From assembly GCA_946481495.1 (NCBI GenBank), contig CAMLNW010000170.1, positions 1-6,212 on the forward strand: a stretch of DNA of 6,212 nt, read 5' to 3'. The translations under genes and the position numbers were made by a program. This document shows, piece by piece, positions 1 to 5,427 of the stretch (position 1 is its first letter; each line of letters begins with the position of its first letter). Source of the DNA: an uncultured Actinomycetes bacterium (GTDB lineage: Bacteria; Actinomycetota; Thermoleophilia; Solirubrobacterales; Thermoleophilaceae). The notes beneath the pieces were generated by a model. It was not told where the DNA came from, did no database searches, and was given only the letters and a program-made list of their open reading frames with translations.

Positions 1-372
1 GAGAACGACCCGAAGTTCAGCCCGCGCGTCCAGGAGATCGAGAAAGCGACCGACGGGCCTCCCGGTGTCGGCACCGTCTACAAGAGCACTGTCAAGGACG
101 CCGGCATGACTACCCAGCGCGAGTTCGAGCTGACCGAGTTTGCGGCGCCGTCGAAGATCCGCTGGGCCGAGCGCTCGAAGAACATCGTCACGGCACGCGA
201 GGGCGGCTACGACCTCGCGCCGGCCGGCGACGGTGCGACCCGGCTGGTCGTCTTCAACGAGCTCGAGGGACACGGCTTCGGCAAGCTGATCGCGCCGCTG
301 GCGCTGCGCGCGGCGCGCAGGGACGCCGACGCCTTCGCCAACCGGATCAAGGCCGCGGTCGAGGCTTCGTAG
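1..372 (+). CDS. SRPBCC (polyketide cyclase/START-like) family protein, 5'-truncated
   Basis: The reading frame is open from base 1 to the TAG at 370-372, giving the last 123 residues of a protein whose start lies left of the window. The text resembles the SRPBCC hydrophobic-ligand-binding fold. A GVGTVYKSTVK strand near residues 22-32 is followed by EFELTEFAAPSKIRW, a GGYDLAP turn, then TRLVVFNELEGHG. The C-terminal helix (about residues 98-121, RRDADAFANRIKAAVEA) is the long alpha helix that closes the ligand cavity in this fold. These proteins are soluble and bind or modify small hydrophobic molecules; many in actinomycetes have no known ligand, and nothing here identifies one. The ATG at 106 lies inside the conserved fold, so it is not the real start. 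The gene converges on the S4-domain gene with only 12 bp between stop codons. Confidence 0.75.
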   Translation, partial: ENDPKFSPRVQEIEKATDGPPGVGTVYKSTVKDAGMTTQREFELTEFAAPSKIRWAERSKNIVTAREGGYDLAPAGDGATRLVVFNELEGHGFGKLIAPLALRAARRDADAFANRIKAAVEAS

Positions 373-379
373 CGCGGCG

Positions 380-418
380 GTCGCTCAGGCGACGCGGGCG
401 GCGTGCTCGCCGCCCGCG
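380..418. terminator. Tandem hairpins at the convergent gene ends, possible bidirectional terminator
   Basis: Two inverted repeats lie side by side. The first, at 380-393, has 5-bp arms GTCGC/GCGAC around TCAG, and that loop overlaps the stop of the S4 gene. The second, at 393-418, is a perfect 11-bp GC-only stem (arms 393-403 and 408-418) with a 4-nt loop. The second hairpin begins 20 bp past the SRPBCC stop, a good place for a terminator, and it is also coding sequence for the end of the S4 protein. No T-run follows either stem. A classical intrinsic terminator is therefore not proven, although U-poor terminators are reported in GC-rich actinomycetes. Confidence 0.4.
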
Positions 419-597
419 ACCTCGACGACGTCGCCGCGGTGCAGCTGGCGGCCACGGCGGGCCTCCGGCTCGCCGTTGACGGTGACCGTCTGCTCGTCGA
501 GCAGCGCCCGCGCCTCGGCGCCCGAGTCGGCGATCCCCGAGAACTTCAGGAACTGCCCCAAGCGGATCATCTCGCCGCGGATCTCGACGTCGCGCAT
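385..597 (-). CDS. Small S4-domain RNA-binding protein (YaaA/YbcJ-like)
   Basis: A 70-residue protein made almost entirely of one S4 RNA-binding fold. The motif EMIRLGQFLKFSGIADSG (residues 9-26) is followed by the second helix EARALLDEQTV, the beta turn VNGEPEARRGRQLHRGD (residues 40-56) and a final VVEVAGG strand. This is the typical layout of stand-alone S4 proteins such as B. subtilis YaaA, which have the same EMI-LGQFLK start and RRGR-L--GD end. They bind structured RNA, probably rRNA, in the cytoplasm; the exact target is unknown. I chose the ATG at 597 because it starts just before the conserved fold, as in relatives; an in-frame ATG at 738 would add 47 low-complexity residues. There is no Shine-Dalgarno, and GATGCT sits 6 nt upstream, so a leaderless message is possible. 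It lies 73 bp downstream of a same-strand membrane protein gene and could be co-transcribed with it. Confidence 0.85.
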   Translation of the reverse strand: MRDVEIRGEMIRLGQFLKFSGIADSGAEARALLDEQTVTVNGEPEARRGRQLHRGDVVEVAGGEHAARVA

Positions 598-670
598 CGG
601 CGAAGCATCGCAGCGAGCGCCCGCCGAAGGATCCTTGGGGTGGGAGCCCGGAAAAGTCTTCGCCCGGCCG

Positions 671-1888
671 TCAGCGGGAGCCGCTGACGCGGTTACGCGC
701 GCCGCTCCACCACGAGCGCATCGTCTCGACGCTGTCATCGATCGTCACGTCGGGGAACTCGCGCGCGGTCTGGCGGCGGAGCGCCTCGACGCCGAGCGCG
801 AGTAGGCCGATCAGGAAGAGCATCGGTAGCGGGCTGCGGGTCGCGGGCGTCGGGCCCCAGGCGATCAGCAGCAGCACGATCACCGCTAGGCCGCCCCAGG
901 CGTAGCGCGGCTCGCGCAGGAACGGCGCCTTCAGCCGGCGGACGCCGGTCGCCAGTCGGGTCGGCCCGGCGAGCCAGGCGACCAGCACGATCACGACGCC
1001 GTAGAAGACGGTCGCTGTTGCGACCTCGACCAGCAGCGAGGTTCCGATCGTCCAGGTCGCCTCGACGGCCGGCCGCACGGCCTCGGTCGTCGCGAGCGCG
1101 TCGACGACGTAGTCGCCGGCGACCGATCGCGCCACCAGCCCGGCGACGCCGGCCGCGATCAGGCCGAAGCCGGAGGCGCGCAGCGCCTCGCGGCGCCAGC
1201 CCTGAGCGAGGAAGATCGCCAGCGCAAACAGCAACAGCGCCAGCACGACGAGCACCGCGCCCGCGGCGTCGAGCACGTTGGCGACGTCCTGCGCGGTCGC
1301 GAGCTGGTCGGACTTCAGGATTACGATCTCGCCCGCGGACGCCGGCAGCTTGTCGGCGACCCTTCCGCCGACACCGAAGCGGCTGGCGGTCTGGGTCAGC
1401 AGCGACTTGAGGTCGAGCGTCACGACGCCGCCGGTGGTCGAGACGACGTCGCCGCCGCCGTCGATGACCCGCATCAGCAGCTCGTGCGCGCGGCGGTTGG
1501 CGTTCTCCCACGCCTGTTGCGCGACCGGTCGGCCGAGCAGGTTGCGCACTCCATCGTCGGCGACCTGCTGGAGGCCGCCGGCGGCAAACCCGGCCAGCGG
1601 CTCGGCACGCGGCGGCAGCACCTTCGCGAGCTCGGCCTGGACGTCGACGTTCGCGTAGATCTGGTCGACGAGGTAGTTGGCGATCTGGGTCCGGACGGCT
1701 TCGTTCTCGAGCAGCTCGCTGCTCGTCTCGGTCCAGTTGTCGGTGTTCAGCGCCTGGCGGTCGAGCCAGACAGCCGGCAACGCGAGGAAGGAAAGCAACG
1801 ACGCGACGAAGATCAGCGCGATCGCGATTCCGCGATGGCCCCGGCCACTTGGCGACGCGTCCGGCTGCTCTGGCGCGGAGGACTCCAC
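671..1888 (-). CDS. Six-helix integral membrane protein with large extracytoplasmic domain, function unknown
   Basis: A 405-residue protein of unknown function. By eye the membrane segments are near residues 21-41, 207-228, 239-257, 285-306, 330-344 and 354-370. Between the first two lies a domain of about 165 residues, probably outside the cell. It begins LDRQALNTDNWTETSSELLE and contains ANYLVDQIYANVDVQAELAKV, a pattern of short amphipathic helices. The C-terminal tail carries an acidic stretch (FPDVTIDDSVE), then an aromatic/basic end. The layout resembles uncharacterised actinobacterial membrane proteins with one N-terminal helix, an external helical domain and a C-terminal helix bundle. 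The start is uncertain. The frame extends to a GTG at 1954 (427 residues), but the extra 22 codons include AGG, ATT, TTG and AAT, unusual here. The GTG at 1888 has TTGAAT 6 nt upstream, a weak leaderless-type box. The S4 gene follows 73 bp downstream on the same strand. Confidence 0.8.
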   Translation of the reverse strand: MESSAPEQPDASPSGRGHRGIAIALIFVASLLSFLALPAVWLDRQALNTDNWTETSSELLENEAVRTQIANYLVDQIYANVDVQAELAKVLPPRAEPLAGFAAGGLQQVADDGVRNLLGRPVAQQAWENANRRAHELLMRVIDGGGDVVSTTGGVVTLDLKSLLTQTASRFGVGGRVADKLPASAGEIVILKSDQLATAQDVANVLDAAGAVLVVLALLLFALAIFLAQGWRREALRASGFGLIAAGVAGLVARSVAGDYVVDALATTEAVRPAVEATWTIGTSLLVEVATATVFYGVVIVLVAWLAGPTRLATGVRRLKAPFLREPRYAWGGLAVIVLLLIAWGPTPATRSPLPMLFLIGLLALGVEALRRQTAREFPDVTIDDSVETMRSWWSGARNRVSGSR

Positions 1889-1983
1889 GCGGCCATTCAA
1901 CAGCGCGCCCAGGACGGCCGCAATCGTGCAACCGCCCCTCGAGGACTCGTGCACACACCATCGTCACGCTTCGTCGCCGGGTT

Positions 1984-1989
1984 TAGCTT
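1984..1989 (+). promoter_or_regulatory. Candidate -10 box for the DUF7144-type gene
   Basis: TAGCTT fits the actinobacterial TANNNT -10 pattern. It would place the transcript start near 1996, giving a leader of roughly 20 nt that contains the Shine-Dalgarno. I see no clear -35 element at the expected distance, so support rests on the -10 and its position alone. Confidence 0.35.
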
Positions 1990-2008
1990 GGCGTGCGACA
2001 CCACCGAG

Positions 2009-2013
2009 AGGAG
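2009..2013 (+). promoter_or_regulatory. Shine-Dalgarno AGGAG for the DUF7144-type gene
   Basis: AGGAG, within GAGAGGAG, lies 4 nt before the ATG at 2018. It decides this start against the longer upstream frame open from 1484, which reads antisense through the neighbouring membrane protein gene. It is the only strong ribosome binding site I see in the window. Confidence 0.75.
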
Positions 2014-2017
2014 TGAG

Positions 2018-2407
2018 ATGGACGAGGACATTCAGGGCGCCGGTTGGGTGATGTTCGCGGGGATCATGATCTTGATCGTCGCGGTGCTGAACATCATCTA
2101 CGGCTTCGCTGCGATCGACAATTCGAAGTTCTTCGTCGAGGACACGAAGTTCATCATCAGCGACCTCAACACCTGGGGCTGGATCATCCTGATCATCGGC
2201 GTGCTGCAGCTGTTCGCCGGCTTCTCGATCTGGGCTGGTGGCGAGTACGGCCGCTGGATCGGCCTGATCACCGCGAGCGTCAGCGCGATCGGCGCGCTGC
2301 TGTCGATTCCCGGCTACCCGTTCTGGTCGCTGGCGATCTTCGCGATGGACATCCTGATCATCTACGGCCTCGCTGCCTATGGGGGCCAGCGCTCCAGAAC
2401 CGCGTGA
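2018..2407 (+). CDS. DUF7144-type four-helix membrane protein
   Basis: A 129-residue integral membrane protein with four hydrophobic segments at about residues 10-33, 52-73, 78-98 and 101-119. The pattern GWVMFAGIMILIVAVLNIIYG, then FFVEDTKF--SDLNTWGW, GVLQLFAGFSIWAG-E-GRW and a last hydrophobic segment ending YGLAAYGG is typical of the DUF7144 family (small actinobacterial membrane proteins), recognised from memory. Length matches the family. The molecular role is unknown; the helix-loop pattern resembles small bundle proteins rather than transporters with substrate residues. The ATG at 2018 follows AGGAG. The stop at 2405-2407 is one base from the GTG of the receiver-domain gene, so the two are probably one operon with coupled translation. 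The membrane protein might therefore belong to the signalling cluster, but that is inference from position only. Confidence 0.85.
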   Translation: MDEDIQGAGWVMFAGIMILIVAVLNIIYGFAAIDNSKFFVEDTKFIISDLNTWGWIILIIGVLQLFAGFSIWAGGEYGRWIGLITASVSAIGALLSIPGYPFWSLAIFAMDILIIYGLAAYGGQRSRTA

Positions 2408-2408
2408 G

Positions 2409-2789
2409 GTGAGCGCGGTCGCCGTCATCGCAGTCGACGACCAGCCGTTCTTCCTCGGCGTCGCCCGTGACGTGGTGCGGGCGACGCCGGGCTTTCGCTG
2501 GGCGGGCGAGGCGCAGTCCGGGGAGGAGGCGATCGAAGCGGTCAACCACCTGCACCCGGACCTCGTCCTGCTCGACGTGCGAATGCCGGGGATCGGCGGG
2601 ATCGAGGCCGCTCGCCAGATCGCCGGCGAGCACCCGGAGGTGGTCGTCGTGCTGATCTCGGTCGACGACCGCGAGAGCATCGGGGAGGCTGCCGAGACGT
2701 CCGGCGCAGCCGAGCTGATCGGCAAGCAGCGCTTCGGTCCGGCGATGCTACGCGAGCTCTGGGATAAACACGGCAGCGCCGCCGCTTAG
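2409..2789 (+). CDS. Stand-alone response-regulator receiver domain (CheY-like, no output domain)
   Basis: A 126-residue protein consisting of one receiver domain. The metal-binding acidic pair is D10-D11 (VIAVDDQP), the phospho-acceptor is D56 (LVLLDVRMPGIGG), the switch residue is S84 (VVVVLIS) and the conserved lysine is K106 (AELIGK). All needed residues are present, so it should take phosphate from a histidine kinase. The protein ends about 20 residues after the lysine, with no DNA-binding or enzymatic output. The start is uncertain. GTG 2409 gives a normal receiver N-terminus; ATG 2379 would add ten residues and overlap the upstream gene, with no visible ribosome site. It lies directly behind the DUF7144-type gene and converges on the kinase gene with a 7-bp gap. 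Possible roles are a phosphate sink, shuttle or protein-interaction switch. Its sequence, with DDQPFFLGVARDVV, looks NarL-like, so it may derive from a regulator that lost its HTH. Confidence 0.88.
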   Translation: MSAVAVIAVDDQPFFLGVARDVVRATPGFRWAGEAQSGEEAIEAVNHLHPDLVLLDVRMPGIGGIEAARQIAGEHPEVVVVLISVDDRESIGEAAETSGAAELIGKQRFGPAMLRELWDKHGSAAA

Positions 2790-2797
2790 CGACTGCC
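2772..2797. terminator. Imperfect hairpin between convergent stop codons
   Basis: GGCAG at 2772-2776 pairs with CTGCC at 2793-2797, and CGC at 2777-2779 pairs with GCG at 2789-2791. This gives 8 bp with a single bulged A at 2792 and a 9-nt loop. It touches both convergent stop codons and could act in either direction. No T-run is present, so it is only a candidate. Confidence 0.3.
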
Positions 2798-4578
2798 TAG
2801 ACCGGCACGTGGCCGACGATCTCGGTCCCGGAGCCCGGTGAGGACTTGATCTCCAGCGTCCCGCCGACGGCGGCGACGCGGTCATGCATGTTGACCAGGC
2901 CGTTGCCGGCGATCTCGGTGTCGAAGCCCGGCCCGTCGTCGCTGACCGAGAAGCGCAGATCGCCGTTGCGCTCTAGCGAGATCGCGACGGCGTGCGCGTC
3001 GGGCGCGTGCTTGGCGACGTTCTGGAGCGCCTCGAGGCAACAGAAGTAGACCGCCGCCTCGACGTCCTGGCCGTAGCGGTCCTCGCCGTTCACCGCCACG
3101 GAAACGGGAACCGGCGAGCGCAGCGCGGCGCTGCGCAGCGCGTCGGTCAGGCCGCGATCGGCGAGCAGCGACGGGTAGACGCCGGCGGCCAGCGAACGCA
3201 GCTCGTCGAGCGCCGCGTCGACCTCGGCACCGAGCTGCTGCAACATCCGGCGGGCGCGCGCCGGGCTCTCGCGCATCGTCTCGTCGGCCAGCTCGAGCCG
3301 TACCCGCAACGCGACCAGCCGCTGCTGGCCGCCGTCATGGAGGTCGCGCTCGATCCGCCGCCGCTCGTCGTCGGCCGCGGCGAGGATCCGTGCACGCGAC
3401 TCGCGCAGCTCGCGCAGCGACTCCTCGACGCGCGCGGCGAGCCGGTGGTTGTCCTCCCAGGTCAGGGCGTAGGCGCCGACCGTCTGGACGAACGAGCGCT
3501 GGTCGGCGAGCGCGTCGTCGTGGACGATCGCCGCGACCGGCCGACCATCGGCGACGATCGCCGTGCAGCAGCGGCTCGGTCCGTCGCGCGGCGGTGGGAT
3601 CGGTTCGCCGTCGCCGTCGACCCAGCCGGTCGCCGCGCCCGGATCGCGGTAGGCCAGCTCGACTGAAGGGTCGCTGAGCGCCCGCGCGATCAGCTCGCGC
3701 AGCTCCTCGGGCTGCGGGTCGTGGCGGATGCCGACCGCCAAGCGCAGCAACGCGTCGGCGGTGAACAGCCGCCAGCGCACGAGACCGACGAGGAAGGCGA
3801 GCGACATCGCCGGCAGGCCGAGCAGGATCACCCAGATCAGGACGTCGACGGCGGCTGCGTCGGGCGCGGCGCGGCGGACGGCGATCGCCGCAGCGAAGGT
3901 CCCGACGCGGACGATCGCCACGATCAGCACCGGGCTCAACGTGCGCCGCATCAGCGGCGTCGCGCGCGCCACCCGCTGGCCGAGCCGCACCGCGACCGCC
4001 GCGGTCAACAGGATCGTCAGCAGCTCGCGCAGCGGGATGATCGCGTCCTCGAGGATCCCCGGCTCGCTGCCGGCGACCATGAACGCGTTGTCGGGGCAGT
4101 CGGGGGGCACGCAGGTCGCCCATGGCGACGGCTGCGGGAACGACTGGTCGATCAGCAGCGTCGGCACGTATAGGAAGGCGACGATCGCGACGATGGCGAG
4201 CACGAGCATGCGATCGGTCCGGTTCTTCAACCGGCCCGACGGGAACGCCAGCACGAGGTAGATCAACGCGGCCTCGACGGTCCAGCCGGCGACCCGCCCG
4301 ACGCTGTAGAGCACGCTGTTGTCCGACGCCGAGAGCGACGGCAGAAACCAGGCGAAGCCGGTCAGCACCAGCAGCCGGCCGAAGCGCGCGTGCCGGCCGT
4401 CGCGCCAGGCGTAGAGGCCGACGGCGATCGGGACCGCGACGATCAGCGCGTAGCGCTCGGCCAGCCCTGCCGAGTCGGGCATCCCTCCGGTCAGCGCGAT
4501 CAGGATGGCGCTGCCGGTGAACAGCAGGCCGAATGCCGCGACGGTCCAGGCGTCTCCACGGGCGATGCGCTGCGTCAC
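2797..4578 (-). CDS. Membrane sensor histidine kinase, HisKA_3 (NarX/DesK-like) family
   Basis: A 593-residue kinase that autophosphorylates on histidine and passes phosphate to a receiver. The N-terminal 270 residues form about eight membrane segments (near 11-30, 42-58, 66-84, 96-112, 122-142, 177-198, 212-234 and 244-267), with a longer loop at 143-176 that carries C156 and C161. A degenerate GAF-like region (about 275-375) and a coiled coil (380-405) follow. The HisKA_3 phospho-acceptor is H414 in ERRRIERDLHDGGQQR. The ATP-binding domain shows the N box EALQNVAKHA (N520), the G1 box DDGPGFD (547-553) and the G2 region GNGLVNM plus GSGT. All catalytic boxes are intact. The start is GTG 4578: a stop codon lies in frame four codons upstream, there is no Shine-Dalgarno, and a TANNNT box ends 6 nt before it. 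It is divergent from its likely partner, the NarL-type regulator, and convergent with a lone receiver. Confidence 0.93.
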   Translation of the reverse strand: MTQRIARGDAWTVAAFGLLFTGSAILIALTGGMPDSAGLAERYALIVAVPIAVGLYAWRDGRHARFGRLLVLTGFAWFLPSLSASDNSVLYSVGRVAGWTVEAALIYLVLAFPSGRLKNRTDRMLVLAIVAIVAFLYVPTLLIDQSFPQPSPWATCVPPDCPDNAFMVAGSEPGILEDAIIPLRELLTILLTAAVAVRLGQRVARATPLMRRTLSPVLIVAIVRVGTFAAAIAVRRAAPDAAAVDVLIWVILLGLPAMSLAFLVGLVRWRLFTADALLRLAVGIRHDPQPEELRELIARALSDPSVELAYRDPGAATGWVDGDGEPIPPPRDGPSRCCTAIVADGRPVAAIVHDDALADQRSFVQTVGAYALTWEDNHRLAARVEESLRELRESRARILAAADDERRRIERDLHDGGQQRLVALRVRLELADETMRESPARARRMLQQLGAEVDAALDELRSLAAGVYPSLLADRGLTDALRSAALRSPVPVSVAVNGEDRYGQDVEAAVYFCCLEALQNVAKHAPDAHAVAISLERNGDLRFSVSDDGPGFDTEIAGNGLVNMHDRVAAVGGTLEIKSSPGSGTEIVGHVPV

Positions 4579-4584
4579 AGGGAG

Positions 4585-4590
4585 AATCTA
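4585..4590 (-). promoter_or_regulatory. -10 box of a probably leaderless promoter for the kinase
   Basis: On the minus strand TAGATT matches TANNNT and ends 6 nt before the GTG at 4578, so transcription would begin at or next to the start codon. No Shine-Dalgarno exists in the short upstream stretch. A TTGACG -35-like hexamer occurs at 4612-4617, but its 21-bp spacer is too long, so the -35 is unsettled. Confidence 0.55.
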
Positions 4591-4612
4591 GCCCGCCTGC
4601 GTCGCGGTGCTC

Positions 4613-4631
4613 GTCAACTTCGCGAGTTATC
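4613..4631. promoter_or_regulatory. Candidate operator dyad between divergent promoters
   Basis: AACT (4616-4619) and AGTT (4625-4628) are inverted around the 5-bp centre TCGCG, with a further matching G/C pair at 4613 and 4631. The dyad sits between the two -10 boxes and overlaps the expected -35 position of the regulator gene. A NarL-type dimer could bind here and control both genes. Four-base arms are short and can occur by chance. Confidence 0.3.
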
Positions 4632-4638
4632 GCCGCCA

Positions 4639-4644
4639 TATGCT
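4639..4644 (+). promoter_or_regulatory. -10 box of a probably leaderless promoter for the response regulator
   Basis: TATGCT matches TANNNT and is followed by exactly 6 nt before the GTG at 4651. No Shine-Dalgarno is present. The arrangement mirrors the kinase promoter on the other strand. I see no good -35 hexamer 16-18 bp upstream. Confidence 0.55.
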
Positions 4645-4650
4645 TGTCGA

Positions 4651-5319
4651 GTGACGCGCGTCGTTCTGGCGGAGGACAACTACATCGTGCGCGAGGGACT
4701 GCGCGAGATTCTCGCGGCGCACGAGCGGATCGAGATCGTCGCGACGTGCGAGGACCTCGACGGTCTGCTGGCCGCGGTCGAGTCCGAGCGCCCCGACGTC
4801 GTGATCACGGACATCCGGATGCCGCCGACGTCGACCGACGAGGGCATCCGTGCCGCCGGCGAGTTGCGCGAGAGTCACCCCGACGTCGGCGTCGTGGTGC
4901 TCAGCCAGCACGACGATCCGGGCTATGTGCTCGCGCTGCTCGAGTCCGGGTCGGCCGGCCGCGCCTATCTGCTCAAGGAGCGCATCCACGATCGGCTCCA
5001 GCTGGTCGCCGCCGTCGACGCGGTCGCCGACGGCGGGTCGGTGATCGACCCGAAGGTCGTCGAGGTGCTCGTCGCGGCGCGGACGCAGGCGGCGCAGTCG
5101 CCGCTCGCCGAGTTGACGGCGCGCGAGATGGAGGTGCTCGCCGAGATCGCTCAGGGCAAGAGCAACACCGCGATCGCCGAGTCGCTGGTGCTGACCAAGC
5201 GCGCCGTCGAGAAGCACATCCACTCGATCTTCATGAAGCTCAACCTCGCCTACGAGCAGGACGTGAGCAAGCGCGTCAAGGCCGCTTTGCTGTTTCTCGC
5301 GGATCGCCAGCTCCACTGA
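4651..5319 (+). CDS. NarL/FixJ-type response regulator (receiver plus LuxR HTH)
   Basis: A 222-residue DNA-binding response regulator. The receiver shows E8-D9, phospho-acceptor D54 in VVITDIRMPP, switch residue S85 and lysine K109 in AYLLKERI. The loop after D54 reads MPPTSTDEG, the variant common in a large actinobacterial NarL subgroup. The C-terminal LuxR-type helix-turn-helix spans about residues 153-200, with LTAREMEVLAEIAQGKSN, IAESL and the recognition helix TKRAVEKHIHSIFMKL. Length and order are normal, and nothing is missing. Phosphorylation should promote dimerisation and DNA binding. The start is GTG 4651, which puts VVLAED at the very N-terminus as in relatives; the frame is open further upstream only as antisense of the kinase gene. 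The divergent HisKA_3 kinase is its expected partner. A dyad in the shared control region could be its own binding site. Confidence 0.95.
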   Translation: MTRVVLAEDNYIVREGLREILAAHERIEIVATCEDLDGLLAAVESERPDVVITDIRMPPTSTDEGIRAAGELRESHPDVGVVVLSQHDDPGYVLALLESGSAGRAYLLKERIHDRLQLVAAVDAVADGGSVIDPKVVEVLVAARTQAAQSPLAELTAREMEVLAEIAQGKSNTAIAESLVLTKRAVEKHIHSIFMKLNLAYEQDVSKRVKAALLFLADRQLH

Positions 5320-5342
5320 CGCTGCTGTTCAGGCCGCCGTCA

Positions 5343-5373
5343 TTGGCGCTTCCGCTGAATCCATGGTTACTCT
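5343..5373 (+). promoter_or_regulatory. Weak candidate promoter for the HTH-membrane gene
   Basis: TTGGCG at 5343-5348 and TACTCT (TANNNT) at 5368-5373 are separated by 19 bp, slightly longer than ideal. Transcription would start near 5380 and give a leader of about 48 nt that contains the hairpin at 5389-5410. Confidence 0.25.
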
Positions 5374-5410
5374 GGGGCGCGGGCCCCTGACCCTGCCGCC
5401 GCGGCAGGTC
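5374..5410. repeat. Two adjacent inverted repeats (hairpins) upstream of the HTH-membrane gene
   Basis: GGGGC (5374-5378) and GCCCC (5383-5387) form a 5-bp stem. Immediately after, CCTGCCG (5392-5398) and CGGCAGG (5402-5408) form a perfect 7-bp stem with a CCG loop, extendable to GACC/GGTC by bulging one C. They lie between the regulator stop (5319) and the ATG at 5428. They may terminate the regulator transcript or fold in the leader of the next gene. No T-run follows. Confidence 0.4.
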
Positions 5411-5427
5411 CTGTCCGCCCCCTACCG

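Noticed and set aside
598..738. 47-residue N-terminal extension of the S4 protein from ATG 738
   Set aside because: It overlaps the end of the upstream membrane protein gene and has no similarity to S4 relatives, which start just before the EMI-LGQFLK motif.
735..1967. Long minus-strand frame (410 codons)
   Set aside because: It is extremely Arg/Ala-rich with no hydrophobic pattern and overlaps the membrane protein gene in another frame; a product of high GC content.
1484..2017. Upstream extension of the DUF7144-type frame
   Set aside because: It reads antisense through the membrane protein gene and lacks family text; AGGAG before 2018 fixes the start.
1964..2725. Minus-strand frame (253 codons) over the DUF7144-type and receiver genes
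   Set aside because: Asp/Arg/Ser-rich low-complexity text; both plus-strand genes have clear family motifs.
4612..4617. TTGACG as the -35 of the kinase promoter
   Set aside because: Good hexamer, but 21 bp from the -10 box; kept only as a note.
3335..4639. Long minus-strand frame (434 codons) over the kinase gene
   Set aside because: Arg/Asp/Pro-rich text without domains; a shadow of the kinase, whose frame has all catalytic motifs.
4390..4650. Upstream extension of the response-regulator frame
   Set aside because: Antisense to the kinase N-terminus, and the receiver fold begins at 4651.
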